64,000 nt of DNA from Septoria linicola (Eukaryota > Ascomycota > Dothideomycetes > Mycosphaerellales > Mycosphaerellaceae): NCBI GenBank assembly GCA_024114885.1, contig CP099421.1, positions 2,480,001 to 2,544,000 of the forward strand, given 5' to 3'. The notes beneath the pieces are model-generated. The model worked only from the letters and a program-made list of their open reading frames with translations, did no database searches and was not told the DNA's origin. Positions 52,090 to 64,000 of the stretch are shown one piece after another; within the stretch, counting starts at the first letter, position 1, and each line of letters opens with the position of its first letter. A program made the translations under genes and the position numbers.

Positions 52090-53673
52090 CTATTGCATCG
52101 TCTGTCGTACCTTTGCAGCAGCAGCTCTGCCAGCACGCCTGCCAAAAACGCCGCCAGCTGTCAAACCGGAGCCACCAGGATAATTGCCATAAAAGAGACC
52201 GCCAACCATTTCTCCGATGCAGTGCAACCCTTGAATCTCCGAACCGTCCTCGCGCAATACAGTCGCCGTCTCCGGATTGATGGCGAGACCACCGAAAGTG
52301 AAGGTGATACCCGATGTCACTTTCACGGCGAGGAAAGGTGGCTTGTTGAGTGGTATAGCCCAATTCGACTTCGCCAGGTCCAACTGCACGGATGCTGATT
52401 GCGTGGAAAGGCCATCTTTGACAGCCGGATTGAGCTTGACATCTGGATGCTCATCTCTGTGTGCTGCGACTGCAGAGTTGTACTCACTCACAGTCTGCAC
52501 AAATTCACCCGGATTCTGCAATCCGTCGTCTTGCAATTTGCGAGCCAGCTCTTCTATAGAGTCTGCTGTCACTTTCCGCACAATCTCATCGCGATACTCC
52601 TCAGCTCGCAACCACTGCTGACCTTCCTTATCCCAAAGCTGGAAAGCTATGCCTTGAGGTTGCGCAAGAATAGCCCGGCCAAACTTCGCATAGGTGTAGT
52701 TTCTAAGGTCGATGCCTTCATCGACGAATCGTCGACCCTCTGCGTTCAACATGAGACCTAGAGGGTAGCCTGATTTCGTGAACTCATTCGTCTTCTCCCG
52801 ATCTCCGCCAGTCTTTGGAGAGTCGGCGTCCCAAGCCACACTGTGACAACCAGTCTGACTAAAATCGCCCACCCGTCTGGCACCAAGATTGATTGCTGCC
52901 TGTAGCATGTCTCCAGTATTGTAAGGCGTCCCTCGTGTATGCGCCAGCTCCCAGCCCGGACCCATCCATTTCTTGCGGAGCTCTGGATTCGCTTCGAACC
53001 CGCCAGCTGCAAGAATGACATTCTTCGCCTGTACTTGATACTTCTGACCATCCTTCTCAGCCTCAAGCCCAGTGACGGCTCCACTGTCATCAGTCAAAAG
53101 CTTCGTCGCCGCGGTATCAAACGACATCACACATCCTGCATTCTTCACAGCATGCATGAGATTGCTGATCAATCCCTTTCCGCCATCCTCTACTGTCAAA
53201 TGTAAACCACCCCAAAACTGCCATCTGCCCTCAACCTGATACGCCTGTCGTCTGAAAGACAGCCACCAATCCACTCCACCAACTTCTTTCAGCCACTTCA
53301 CAACATCCAAGCTCTCTCCCACGAGCACGTCACCCAACTCCTTACTACTCCTCCCATCCGTCACTCTCTGCAAGTCATCGTGAAAGTTCTGCTCCGTGTA
53401 TGGCGGAAGATCTATCTTGTCCTTCAGATCGTCTGGGACATTAGACACAAGCGGCAGAATATCCTCTAGCCCATTATGTCTCGTCCTGTACGCCGCCGCA
53501 GTAAAGTATCCGTTCCCGCCAGCACACTCCTCAGGCGCTTTGTCCACGAGCAAGATCCTAGGAGGCGATTGTGAGGACGTAGCAGCCGAGAGCGCAGCAG
53601 TCAACCCCGCTGCTCCCGTGCCCACAATCACAATGTCCCAAGTCTTGTCTAGAACGTACTGTGTCATGATCAT
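52090..53673 (-). CDS. FAD-binding fumarate reductase/tricarballylate dehydrogenase-like flavoprotein
   Basis: 527 aa from the ATG at 53673 (a second Met two codons later); in-frame codons upstream lack ATG. The FAD dinucleotide fold starts at once: WDIVIVGTGAAGLTAALSAA. CAGGNGYFTAAAYR follows, then GGLHLTVEDGGKGLI, VILAAGGFEANPELRKKWMGP and the C-terminal FAD clamp GEMVGGLFYGNYPGGSGLTAGGVFGRRAG. This is FAD_binding_2 as in soluble fumarate reductases and TcuA/CobZ-like dehydrogenases. No heme or FeS domain and no signal is visible, so it is probably cytosolic. A conserved TGxHS (QTGCHS) and an Arg in RRFVDEG near 320 fit substrate carboxylate binding. Substrate unknown. Confidence 0.9.
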   Translation of the reverse strand: MIMTQYVLDKTWDIVIVGTGAAGLTAALSAATSSQSPPRILLVDKAPEECAGGNGYFTAAAYRTRHNGLEDILPLVSNVPDDLKDKIDLPPYTEQNFHDDLQRVTDGRSSKELGDVLVGESLDVVKWLKEVGGVDWWLSFRRQAYQVEGRWQFWGGLHLTVEDGGKGLISNLMHAVKNAGCVMSFDTAATKLLTDDSGAVTGLEAEKDGQKYQVQAKNVILAAGGFEANPELRKKWMGPGWELAHTRGTPYNTGDMLQAAINLGARRVGDFSQTGCHSVAWDADSPKTGGDREKTNEFTKSGYPLGLMLNAEGRRFVDEGIDLRNYTYAKFGRAILAQPQGIAFQLWDKEGQQWLRAEEYRDEIVRKVTADSIEELARKLQDDGLQNPGEFVQTVSEYNSAVAAHRDEHPDVKLNPAVKDGLSTQSASVQLDLAKSNWAIPLNKPPFLAVKVTSGITFTFGGLAINPETATVLREDGSEIQGLHCIGEMVGGLFYGNYPGGSGLTAGGVFGRRAGRAAAAKVRQTMQ

Positions 53674-54872
53674 TCGAATTTCTGCGTCCAAGTTCGCTGC
53701 GTGTGCTAGTCAGAAAGATAATAGTAGTACGACCACCACACTGATAAAAGTTGTAGCGGATCTGCCAACATTGCTGGTGGCAAACCACATCTTGCACCGA
53801 GATGCCATGGCTGACCTACTCCCATGGAAGATTATTGCACCGACTGCCTCATCGACATGTTGCTGTGTGCCGGGAGCCGACCTCGAAGGTCGATCTTCAT
53901 CATCGCTGTCCATCGAGCCTGAATGGAAGTTGTGAAGTGTGTGCGTATGTCAGGCCGGCATCGGCGGGTAAAATGCTGTATTGCACCCCTCGTTACCTCC
54001 ACTTTGCGGAGTCGGAGGAGCGGCATCTGAGCCACGTGTGCAAGCAAGCAAACATACCGCCATCGCGGGGACCGGCATGAAGGCCGACCCATACCACAAA
54101 AGCACGATCTGAGACAAGAGTCTAAACTAGCTTCATGACAGACGACGCATTAGCTATGGGATCCACGATCTGGCAGCTAGGTTCAGGCGTTAGTTTCTAG
54201 GGCAATTCCAACGTCACTTCACTGCAACGACAAAACCTGTACACAGAGGAGTGAATCGATGCAAATGGATTCTTGAGAGTAGTATCTTGCCATTCTTCAA
54301 AACTGTATTGACGCACATGCCCGGCTCTGCCGCGCAGCGACTGAGCAAACGAAGCAAAGACCACCCATACGACGCCTTCGCTCCCAAAAATTTGCCTTCC
54401 GGAGCCGCCAAAGGTCCTAGGCCACTTCCGCCTATTCACAATTCTCACACAATGTCTCATGTAGAGTAGAAAGTAGAATCGCCAGAATGAATCAAAAGTC
54501 GACTTTTCCCATGCATCTTGCATCCCAGAACTTACGTGCCAGAATACACTCATTGGCACGCATACCGAGTTCTCAGGTCCAAACCAATCTATGCCAGAAC
54601 GCCCTGCATTAAAAAAATCGTACTCGCTAGAAGTGCAACAGTAAAACAATCGTCGTGAACAGCAGCCTTCACCAGCGATAGCGTGATGGCGTCGATCAAG
54701 TCCTGCTATGCAGTGCTGTTGGCTGAAGTCGGTCGACGGGCGAAGTCCGCCAGTATTCGTATATCGTAAATTCATGATCGTCGTGGCAGTATCACTGCGT
54801 GCTTCGTATCCGAAGGGTATTTTGGAGAAGAGGCAAGTTGCAGGAAAACGGTGAGAACGATCATGCGGTCCC
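53674..54872. other. Intergenic, nothing recognised
   Basis: A 260-codon minus-strand frame at 54197-54979 lacks any domain and overlaps the next gene in another frame. Confidence 0.4.
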
Positions 54873-57206
54873 TCAGCCATGGATCGCAGTAGGCCGGGTG
54901 GGTTCCGAGAAGTAGCTACCACGACTAGAGTGGTTGTAAGGATACCCAAAAGCAACAGGCGATGCAGGGCGTGAACCAAGGGCTTGGCCAGTCATCGGCG
55001 CTACTGGAGACTGTGAGCGAGAGATGAAAGGACCAAGAGCGGGAGACTGCTTTACTCGATCGTGTGCAACCTGTTGCTCCTTTGTGGGAGTATTACTTCC
55101 CGACGAGGAGCTCGAGCGGATCGGTGAGTCGGTCTCGCTGACGCCGTCCATTTCGGCAGGAGTGGCCTCCTGCTTCAAATTGGTGGTTTTATGAGCACTA
55201 GGAGGGTTTGCGCTCGCACTCTTGACCGGACCAGGAGTGAACTGGATAGTCGGTCAGCTCTGAGTTCGAGGAGTGTCCTAAACCTTGGTCACAGAGGGGC
55301 TGGTGCGGGCAGAACCTACGTAACAGAACTTCTGGACCAGATCCTTGTACTGGTCCGATCCCATGGCAGGCCTGTCGGTAGTGATAGCATCGGGTCGCTC
55401 GATCGGGGCCGGTGCCTTGTCGGGCTCAGTACGATCAAGTGGACCAAAGTAGCCACCATTAGCCTGTGCTTGGGCAGCGTTACCGCTCGGCATCAGACCA
55501 CTACGCTGACCGAGCTTGTCTTGAGCGGTGCCGAGTGCAGCAGACAGCGAGGAGCTGAAGTCGTATCTGCTTCCCAGACCATGCTGTGGCTGAGTCGTGG
55601 TAGCGCTGGAAGCAAACATGAGACTCCTTTTTGGTTTCTGTTTGAGCTTGATGGAACCCGTAGAAGTGCCAAGTAAGTCATCGGCTGAGCCAAAAGAGTA
55701 GGCAGAGTTCGACCCCAGGCGGGCACCAAAGTCATCGTCAAGTGATTCGCGGTTTTGCCGGCCACGAGATGCGGAAGAGTTGTGTCGGCTGCGCGGAATG
55801 GCATTCAGTGGTCGCTGACCGAGCGGGCTAGACTTGATCGTGACCTTCTTCTTTTTCGGCTCATCACGGTGGAAGTCGATTTGGTAGTTCATGTCATTGT
55901 TGCTATCCCAGAACTCTTGACCAGCGACGTTGTATCGAACGCACAAGAGCAGAGTCTTGTGATCGATGTTGGCTTGATCCGACAGCTTGATGTGGAAGTT
56001 GAACCGATCACAGCCATCAGTCGGAGGGCTTCGGAGGTCGTTGTTGTACTCAGCAGCAACTTCGGACGTGGTCTTCCAGTAGTCAAGCGTGAAGCGTGCG
56101 GTCACAGCCTTGTGGAATGAGATGTTCTGGACCGCGACGACGCCCACCAAGGTGGTCTTGTCAGCAGATAAGAACAGACGCTCAACACGAATTGGCTTAG
56201 CACGTCGGTCGAAGCTGTCTTCGGGAAAGTTGGCAACCTTGATCTCGAGCTCCGGCTTCTTGTGCTCCTCCTCGTTGAATGGGAACTCTGTTTCGCTGTC
56301 ATAGGTTTCCACAGGAGATGATCCGGCGCTTACAGCGATGGGCTTGTCTACCTGCAGGAAGTGTCGGGTTTGATTGTCGCTGTCGTTGAAGTGTACGGAC
56401 TTGTGATATGTCGGTGTGCCAGGCATGCTCGAATAACGCCGCCTGGATGACGGCCTCAACGCCGGCTTCACGAGTTCGCCGGACTTCTTCCGTACCAGGG
56501 CCGGCTTCGTCATCAAACCCTCATCCTCATCGCTGTCATCTGATGTCTGCGTAGGCGAATCCGCGAACGTTGTCTTGAGGATCACCTTTGACTCGGTTGA
56601 CGACCGAGAGTGCGAGATCTTGCGAGCTTCTGCAGACAGGGCAGGCCTAGTCAATGCCGTGGGCGATGTTGACTCCGACGTTGGCGCAGACACTGTGTGC
56701 TGCTGCGGCAAGTGAGTGCCGACTTTGTCTGGGGAGCCCTCTCTCTGCAGGTTGATCTGCCGCACCGCCTGCTGCAGCTCATCCCAGTTCTTCTCAAGCT
56801 CCCTGCCTCGGTCGTTTCCTGCACTATCGTCGCCATCTGAGTTCTCAGACGAGTCGGGAGGAGACATTACCGCTCCAGTGGGTATCCGCAGGTTGTTGAC
56901 CGGCGGCGGTGACTGGCGGATGCTACCATTGCGAGCGAAATCAGTCGCATTGATGCTCGAATCTGGTGCTTCTGTCGGGGTTGGAGGAGCGCCATCTGTC
57001 GATGCCTTGGATCCCCATGACGGTGATCGACGATGCCGGTGCAGGTATGAGGTGGAAGAGTGCGAACGCGGAGGTTGCGGTCGCGTGCTCGCGGGGGAGC
57101 GAGGAATGTGAGTATCATCTTGGTGATACGATGAGCTTCTGCTCATGATCGGAGAGCTCGACTTGGACGACGCAGGTGATTGCTGCGAGGGCGGAGTGTA
57201 CGGCAT
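54873..57206 (-). CDS. GAC1-like protein phosphatase 1 glycogen-targeting subunit (CBM21)
   Basis: Main exon from the ATG at 57206 (MPYTPPSQQSPASS, the usual start of this fungal family) to about 55280; a last exon at 54873 to about 55178 in another frame ends in PTRPTAIHG. The joining intron is not certain: TAC/GTAGGT at 55319 and AAG/GTTTAG at about 55280 are both donor candidates, with several acceptors up to 55175. Domains: Ser/Pro-rich N-terminus; the PP1-binding RVxF-type motif KSVHFND near residue 267; a CBM21 domain from about 318 to 445 (IRVERLFLSADKTTLVGVVAVQNISFHKAVTARFTLD... FWDSNNDMNYQIDF). It brings PP1 to glycogen and so promotes glycogen synthase activity. Frame upstream to 57500 looks like leader. 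Confidence 0.85.
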
Positions 57207-58799
57207 TGCTGCTCTCACGAGAGTCGAGGAGGGGGCAATTGTAGGGTAGTCGTTCCAGTCGCTCAATGCATTAAAAGGTGCAGGTCCAGTATCAGTACAC
57301 TGCGTACACGCGAACGTGCATAGGTCAGCGGGAATGTTCTCTTTGTCCGCGTCCGGCCTGCAGCGTGTCCAATGTCTCGCAGCACAGCATGTAAGACTTA
57401 CAGAATGATACAGAAACGGCGGCAGTATCGTAACACCTCGCCGCTCTGGAGGAGAAGTGATCCAGTAGGTTCCAGTAGTGGTCAAGCACTGGACGCGCAA
57501 CAGCTAGTAAAAGCCGGCAGTCGTCGGGAGTAGTAAGGCCACTCGATGTAAGGTGCAGGACAGTCTAGCAGTCGCAACTGAATTATGACTGGACGCACAC
57601 TCGCTCGATATGTCTTTCGACAGGAAATGGCGTAGTTCGCTCCTGCTGCGGGTGAGGTGCAAAAGCAGGACGCGATGTGAGAGTGTATCTCAAGCCGGGA
57701 AGGTCCTGCTAGTATTTGCGTGGGGTGGCAACCAAATCGCCAGGAGTGCGTTGAGGATGCTCGAACACACACAATTAGCTGCAATAACAATTGCTGCCAG
57801 CGAGTCCCAACCAACAGCGGTAACCCCAGAGAAAACGAAGAACACTCGATGGTCCTAGGCCCAGCACCACAACGTAATTTGGGGATCCGTCGAGTATATC
57901 AAAGAGCTTGCATGAAATCAGGATTGAAGGGTCTTCTTGCAACAGCGGCGGAGAGAGAGCAAAGGCTGGCAATGGCCTAGAATTGAGAGCGGAGACGAGC
58001 AACTGTTGAGCGACGTGCGGGAAAGTTGAACCAAGAGCAACGTGCCCGCCGGCCTTCACGCTGCACACGGATGCGCTTTGGTCGCAAGGATCCTCAGTAG
58101 GCCGTCGTAGTCTGGCTCTCTACTCCACAACATGTAACGCGCGGGCGCTGAGCAAGCGAGCGCTTCGATATGCACGATCCACCGAGCCCACCTGTTGGGG
58201 ACAACCTAAACTCAGCCAAGAGCTTGCGATAGCGGATGCGCCGGCAGCTACATGCAGCGACCGCTATGTACCTCAGAGGTACCTCTGGCGACGAGCACGG
58301 GTACTTGCAGATACACTTTTGTTCAAGCCACAGCCATTGCTCCTCAGCTGCATTAATAAGACATGCTTCACATCAGTACACACAAGGTGAATCTGCGTCC
58401 GACACTGTCTCGCACTGACCAGCAACGTCATTGAGTGTCGATTTACTGGCAATATCGATGTCTTGACCTCGCGTGCATCGTCTGCATTCCTGGCAGAGGA
58501 TAACGGTCAATCTTCAAAGTGCTCAGGCCAAGTCCGCTTCCATGAGACTCCGGTACGTATCGCCAGATGTGGCGCTTCTTGGTGCACACCATTCCGCTTA
58601 ACGGCAAGCGCGACCACAGCTGTGTCAGTTAAGCTTCACAGCACTGCTGTCCTGAAAATTGAGCCACTACTTTGTTGCTGGGACAGGCGGGCCTCCAAGA
58701 GAAATTTCGAGCTCATCGTCATCTCACTGCGCTGACCGCTCTCCTGTTACCACACAAAAGCTGGCACAACGTCTCGTAACTCTGACAGACGTCGCAGCG
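57207..58799. other. Gene-poor stretch, 5' side of the GAC1-like gene
   Basis: Long promoter/leader region; nothing recognised. Confidence 0.45.
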
Positions 58800-59099
58800 A
58801 TGTCACTGCAAGAGCAGACGTCGCACAAACCCACCGCAACACCCGGTTTCGGCAGTGTTTGCCCAGGCTTGATGACAGCGTGGGCTCCAGAAATCCAGAA
58901 ACGCTTCATCGAGCCGCTCGAGCTCTTGTCTCATTGGACAACGTCCGCCGCGCGGCGCGACTTGGAATCAGAAATCTCTGCTCCACCACTGCCACACTTG
59001 CCGCTCTTTCCACCTCCAGACAGTCTGCTCTGGAGCACCGTGGTACCGCCTGAAGTCGAGCGCGGAGAGCTTCTCATCCTCCTGAGCACGACTCCCTGA
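58800..59099 (+). CDS. Possible small hypothetical protein
   Basis: 99 codons from the ATG at 58800. Pro/Leu-rich with PGLMTAWAPEIQKRFIEPLELLSHW and a Pro-rich PPLPHLPLFPPPDSLLW; no motif I recognise, no signal peptide. It has no neighbour closer than about 1.6 kb on the left (GAC1-like) or 4 kb on the right. Coding status is uncertain. Confidence 0.25.
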   Translation: MSLQEQTSHKPTATPGFGSVCPGLMTAWAPEIQKRFIEPLELLSHWTTSAARRDLESEISAPPLPHLPLFPPPDSLLWSTVVPPEVERGELLILLSTTP

Positions 59100-62000
59100 C
59101 CATGATACAGGGCAAGGGAGTCAGATTGGTGCGCGCGTAGCTTGCGTTATGCTCACGCCATAGCTCAATGTCTTTGACCTGGCTCCGCGGAGCGCTGATC
59201 AAGGATGCTTTGCAATCCGAATTGACTGGTCCCTAGGCATCTCTCGTGAGCCTCCGCCGCAGTTCACACCTATCATGCTGGTGGCACATAGGTTTAAGCT
59301 GTGCTATCGAACTCCGTCTACTCCTACTGGCTATCCTGTGCATGCATATTCATCGGCTTCAAGTCGGCTTTTGCAACGACGGATGCTCGGCTGCTTCTCG
59401 AAAGCGCAGCATTTCTAAGGTCGAAAATGCTGGTCTGCATATCGTCGATCACCACTTGTTGAATGTGCTATAGCTTCTGCCTGACCTGCTAGACATGGCT
59501 TGCTTGCAAGGTTAAAAACGCGGTGTCCGACGCTCGAGAGACGGCGCAGATCAACAGGCAAGGACTGCCGTGAAGATCGTGGCATGAGCCTCCGGATCGG
59601 GTGCCGTAGCAGGGTATGGCCTCAAGATAGAGGAGGGATCCATCTCAACAGTTACTCACAAACAGGACTCACCCTCTATTCTGACCACAATCTTGCGACA
59701 CCATTCCAATTTTTTAGTGTATATCGACTGATCGTTTCGCGATTGCAAAGATTGCGATGTAATCCACTTCGCCAAAGCGTTCAACACGACTGAGATCAAT
59801 ACTCTGATACGAAGTCGGCGGTGCCGTCCTGGGCATCATGGTTGTATATCGAAGTCGAATCTCACGTCTTGGAACTCGGCACCTCGACGATCTCGCGACT
59901 ATCAACGGTCACGGTCCAACAACAGTACAACAACACGTAGATCTCAGCAACTTTCCTGTCGTAGTTTATCAAGCACGACTGTGCTCAGAATGGTAGGTCC
60001 AAGGATGACTGCATAAGCGTCCAGCACACCGCTAATTCTAGCAAACCCTATTTACTATACACTACGAATAAGTACTCGCGGATGGCGCCGCACGCGCAAT
60101 GAGCGAACGCGCGATGCGGGGATTTTCAAAACTGTCTCGAAAAGCTATGGATCGTCAGGTCCAGCTCAAGCCTTGCCATGGACAGACACACACCGGCAGA
60201 GCTGAGGTTCACGACTCTGAGCTATGTCAAGGAGCCGTAAGTGGTTGGGCGAGGCTGGAAAGTGAGACCCTATAAAGACGACTACTCAAACATTGCTAGA
60301 CCTCACAACGGTGCTCACACATCAACATTCTCTCAACGTGACCGAAACGTCAAACGACTGCGACACGACCGAACACCATCCACAATCTGCAAGCTGCCAT
60401 CAGCCACAAGCGCATGCGAGTTTGGTACGGCCAAGACCGTTCGGACGCGAACCATTTATGCATACTGCACAGTTTCCGAATCTACCAGGAGGGGACAGAA
60501 ATAATTGACATTACTGTACAGCAGGTCAGAGGTCACAGATAAGCGATCAATGGTATGGCTACTGGATGCGCAAGCAGTAACCAAATCTATCCCCATATGA
60601 TAGCGCAGTTGTACGAGTGTAGTACTGTGAGGGCTCATGCACCGCCACAGCGATCTGGCCTTATCACGAACCCAGAAGTACCTCCTCAAGTACCTTGCGC
60701 GTACTCAACAAAGTCCCCAGACTGGGACCCTTTCCACGCCTTGAACCTTTCACCATATAGCTCGAGGGCCCACAAAGTCTACATAAGACAGCCATGGGGT
60801 GCATGTCTGGTGCGAAAGACAGGACCGAATGCGTCACCCAAGAGCATCTCATCTCTCACGGTTAGACTACTATAGGCGCCCGAGTGCGTTGTGGGTCTGG
60901 GGGACTCCAGATGTCGCAAGCAAGATTGCGATTGCTTTGGCCGACCAAGACCTCATCAAGCGTCTCAACCTCCCTCCATCTCAAGATTCTCAACGCACGA
61001 CGTGTGGGTCTGATATCATACTGCGGACATGATCCAAGGTCTGGAGACTATGCTTCCCGTCGGAGTTTGTTGGAGATACCATGGCGTGTCCACTTACAGC
61101 TTCGTTTCTTCTCATGCTTAGAAAGGCATCATGCACCACATCAGTACTGATGATATGCTTTCTGCAGCACAGCATTGCGTTGCATCGCTTGATACTTTAC
61201 CGACGTCTGACGAGAGATGATCCGTTTCACAACGTATGCACTCCGCAATTTGGTGTTCGCCATGGCGAGAACTGTTGGCGGCACTGAGCATGTCGTGCTC
61301 GTGCTCGTACGCGTGCAGCATAATATGAGACAGTGTACAGGCGCTTCAAGAGCGTAGCTGTTCAGCACCGATATCGCTTGGACGTGCTACTGCATGATCA
61401 GCGTCTCACCTTGACTATCAGATCCTGAGTAATCTCGCCCACTTCCCATGGAGCCATCCGATACCTCAGCGGCTCCACAGCAAATCCCTGTGACATCTCG
61501 CAAATGTGCTGGAGAAGTTGTTGTTCTTGTTGCGTTCGGGCCGACTGACAGCGCCGTGAAGGTTGAGAGCATGGCGAGGCGGCAAAAGCGGGCACCAAAG
61601 AGGCTGCCGCTAGCATCCTTGCTGTTGTGTCTGGAAACTCGGCAGGGTGCCAAGCAGCAATGGTATACAGTTGCTGAGCAATAACCACTGGGCGAAGATG
61701 TGCGTGATGAGGGAGGATGAGTATCCATGGCAGGATACACCCGACATTGCGCGTTCATGTCGGGCTCATCACGCAAGACCTGCTGGCGAAGGCCGACGCA
61801 CCCCAGATTGATGCTGCCGCGCACGACATGTGAAAGACGGCTCTCAGCTGCAGACATTGTTATGTGGCTAATTTCGTTGGGAACGGGACATCTTGCAGGG
61901 CATCTGCACCAAGGCTTGCAGATTTACACTGTGGACCCTGAGTATGTTCCGGCAGGCTTTAGCAAACCTCGAACTGGGCCAGCTTTCGCGTCCTCATGCG

Positions 62001-63160
62001 TGTGCTATTGATATCAAGGCCCACTCAACGTATGCGCATCTCCAGACACGTCTCCAGATAACGTACATCCTCCGTGGGGTCGGCCTTGTCGCGGTATGAA
62101 AGTGGGACTCGATGAGGATTCGTCATGAACTCAAAGGTAAGTCCCCATATTGTCATATGAAGTCGCAAAGTCTCCGCTGTCCGGCGCATCTATTGGTGGC
62201 CATGATTGCAGTTCATATGTTGGCTATCATAAGTGGCGCTCAGCGAGTATGCACGACATGCATCTGCCACTCTGTTGCTGGAGGATCTGCAATTTAGCAA
62301 CATGAGAGCAGTGCAGTACACAAGAGACGCGGCGGAATCTCTAGCCTGAAAGAGGTGTAGGCATACGACGTGCAAATGCAGGGCTCAAAGCAAAGCATTC
62401 GAAACGCCAGGAGCCTCCTCGTCAGCCAGCTCAGATGCTTGGTTGGCAAGTACCCCTTGGAAGTACTGATCGCCACAGCAGGGTCTCGTAAACTCATGCT
62501 GGCTCTTCAGCGGCACCATCCAGACAATCCTCTGCAATGGTAGATGCCACATTGCTATTACTGCAGGCATCCGTGACGGATCTCTGCAGGCATCTCGCCT
62601 CGTCTGTGTAAAGATCGTGCGAGTACGTACCTTTGGCGATATCCGTTCTTAAGGGCTTGCGAGGTTCGTTGGTGTGCAACTCCATCAACTTTTGCAAAGA
62701 ACATGGTCCTTTGCGGGGCACATCGCGGGGTCGTGAGATGCGTTGATGGCAATGTCTGGACGCGAACGTGGATCACCATGCAGTATGCGTGTGCACATGC
62801 ATGTGGCAAGGCCGAGACCATGCAGCATTGACCTGACTGACGGGCATTATTCTCAGCCCCTCACGAAGCTGAGGTGAGAAGAGGCGACATTCGACCAAAG
62901 GTGCAAGAGTAAGGGAACAATTATCTTGCACGTGTCCGACAAGGAGTTTGAATCACGATCCCAGTGCACCCGTCGTGATGCGGCTCTTTCTGCTGACTGT
63001 TGCCCGGGAGTGCTCAGATCATCACATGTTCATAGCTTCGCTATGCTCCGAGGTGATGTCAAGGAAGTTTTGGGAACGGACGGCATCAATGTGTCGAGCA
63101 GATCACATGTAGTGAACAGCATTAGATCGACACAATTGTCAAAGCAGTAATATACACACC
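59100..63160. other. Large gene-poor stretch (4.1 kb)
   Basis: No family recognised on either strand, and composition is like the rest of the window, so it is not an obvious RIP-affected repeat. The best coding-like piece is a minus-strand frame at 61398-61688 (QLYTIAAWHPAEFPDTTARM, LQHICEMSQGFAVEPLRYRM), possibly one exon of an unidentified gene. Confidence 0.4.
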
Positions 63161-63580
63161 ATGGCATCGCGAAGACTCATACCGCAGCTCTTGCGCACAT
63201 CCTCACGACTCGCCTCCGTACGACCACGAGCCACAATCACAATCACACCTCTATCATCACGACAACACATCTCACCTTTCTCAACATCCCGCCATCACAG
63301 AGACGAAGCATCCATACCACCTGCAGCATCTCCCCAAGCACCCGACTACCTCGACGAAGCCGAACGCCGCATCTTCGACATCCTAGTCAAAGACCTGCAA
63401 CCCACCAAACTCGAAGTCCAAGACATATCCGGAGGCTGCGGGTCCATGTACGCACTCGACATTGTATCCGAGCAATTCAAAGGTTTACCTGTGATTAAAC
63501 AGCATCGCCTTGTGAACAAAGTCCTCGGCGAGGAGATTAAGAAGTGGCATGGGGTGCAGTTGAAGACGAAAGCGCCGTAA
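63161..63580 (+). CDS. Mitochondrial BolA-like protein (BolA3/Bol3 type)
   Basis: 139 aa, intronless. The first 45 residues are Arg/Ser/Thr rich with no acidic residue (MASRRLIPQLLRTSSRLASVRPR), a typical mitochondrial targeting sequence. The BolA domain follows at about 65-137: EAERRIFDILVKDLQPTKLEVQDISGGCGSMYALDIVSEQFKG, then VIKQHRLVNKVLGEEIKKWHGVQL. The conserved Cys in GGCGSMY and the His in KQHRLV are the residues that bind a 2Fe-2S cluster with a monothiol glutaredoxin in BOLA3/Bol3. It helps deliver 4Fe-4S clusters to mitochondrial enzymes such as lipoate synthase (family knowledge). Confidence 0.93.
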   Translation: MASRRLIPQLLRTSSRLASVRPRATITITPLSSRQHISPFSTSRHHRDEASIPPAASPQAPDYLDEAERRIFDILVKDLQPTKLEVQDISGGCGSMYALDIVSEQFKGLPVIKQHRLVNKVLGEEIKKWHGVQLKTKAP

Positions 63581-64000
63581 GCGCGAGGGTGAAAGTTTAA
63601 TGGAGGCTGGAGGGATGTGTAGGGATTGGGGAGTAGATGGAAGAGAGTTTTGAGGGTGGAAGCCTCTTGAGCGGTCTGTGTCATGGACAGCAGATCTCGG
63701 TGCGAACATCCGGCAAGACAAGAGGTGTTCGGCATGTGAAAGAGGAGCTCAGCACCTTCAATGCACACACGAATGAGCTGATGCTTGTACACACCTCTAT
63801 CCCCTCTGCACTAGTCAGCACTGCATTGTTCGGCATCTGGCACACGAAGCCGTGATACCGATCGGGATCAGCAGAGCGGATACTGCGCCTTGTTATGCCT
63901 CTCTTCTGCCGAGCATTATGCGGCGGTGAAGCATATGCAAGACATACCTGTCGAGCACAAATGTGGAGGGAGTAGTGCGCGTTGTCACGTCTAGGTCTGC
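63581..64000. other. Right edge, nothing recognised
   Basis: 3' flank of the BolA-like gene. Confidence 0.5.

Noticed and set aside
54197..54979. 260-codon minus-strand frame
   Set aside because: Protein composition is irregular, no domain, and the upstream part overlaps the last exon of the GAC1-like gene in a different frame.
61387..61857. 156-codon minus-strand frame
   Set aside because: A competing frame at 61398-61688 looks more protein-like; neither matches a family.
1..64000. tRNA, rRNA and CRISPR features
   Set aside because: I found no cloverleaf-type T-loop/acceptor pairing, rRNA block or regularly spaced repeat by eye; a covariance search (tRNAscan-SE, Infernal) would be needed to exclude small RNAs.

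Overview
The window is nuclear DNA of a filamentous ascomycete. Genes lie on both strands, are split by short GT-AG introns (mostly 43-98 nt) with CTRAC-type branch sites, and are separated by gene-poor gaps. Filamentous-fungus families are present: sconB, Psr1-type phosphatase, DUF7918-like, HET, a Fot1/pogo transposon with repeat-induced point mutation (RIP). Family style and the RIP relic suggest a Dothideomycete, possibly Mycosphaerellales; that placement is inference.

Layout. 0.5-10 kb: a BTB protein, a protein with a degenerate retropepsin-like fold, a tail-anchored CBM48/AMPK-CBM-like protein, an unknown protein and an F-box-like/TPR protein, all on the minus strand. 10.3-14.8 kb: accessory island with a truncated HET-domain gene, a 1,830-bp Fot1/pogo-type element (45-bp perfect terminal inverted repeats, TA target site, RIP-degraded transposase) and a BAHD-type acyltransferase. 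15.2-31 kb: housekeeping block with a Ser/Thr kinase, a gene interrupted by an in-frame stop, a secreted purine nucleoside permease-family protein, a DUF7918-like protein, a broken small membrane-protein gene, squalene epoxidase (ERG1), xylose reductase, Sec61 beta and a low-complexity protein. 31-42 kb: gene-poor region with an F-box gene, a four-span membrane protein, an unresolved coding-like segment, three head-to-tail copies of a small secreted cysteine-rich protein gene, an orphan gene and a 2-oxoglutarate/Fe(II) oxygenase. 42.8-57.2 kb: sconB/MET30, ATG17, PSR1-like phosphatase, a FAD flavoprotein and a GAC1-like PP1 glycogen-targeting subunit. 57.2-63.1 kb is nearly empty; a mitochondrial BolA3-like gene closes the window.

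Common themes are nutrient and energy regulation (sulfur repression, autophagy, glycogen targeting, xylose reduction) and sterol synthesis, but there is no obvious single-pathway cluster. The most novel item is the tandem array at 37.05-38.28 kb. One copy reads cleanly through three exons to a 75-residue secreted protein with six mature cysteines. The middle copy has lost its first splice donor. The third lacks one cysteine and has an ambiguous second splice. I built exon models by hand from splice signals and frame continuity; where lengths sum to whole codons I give exact exons.
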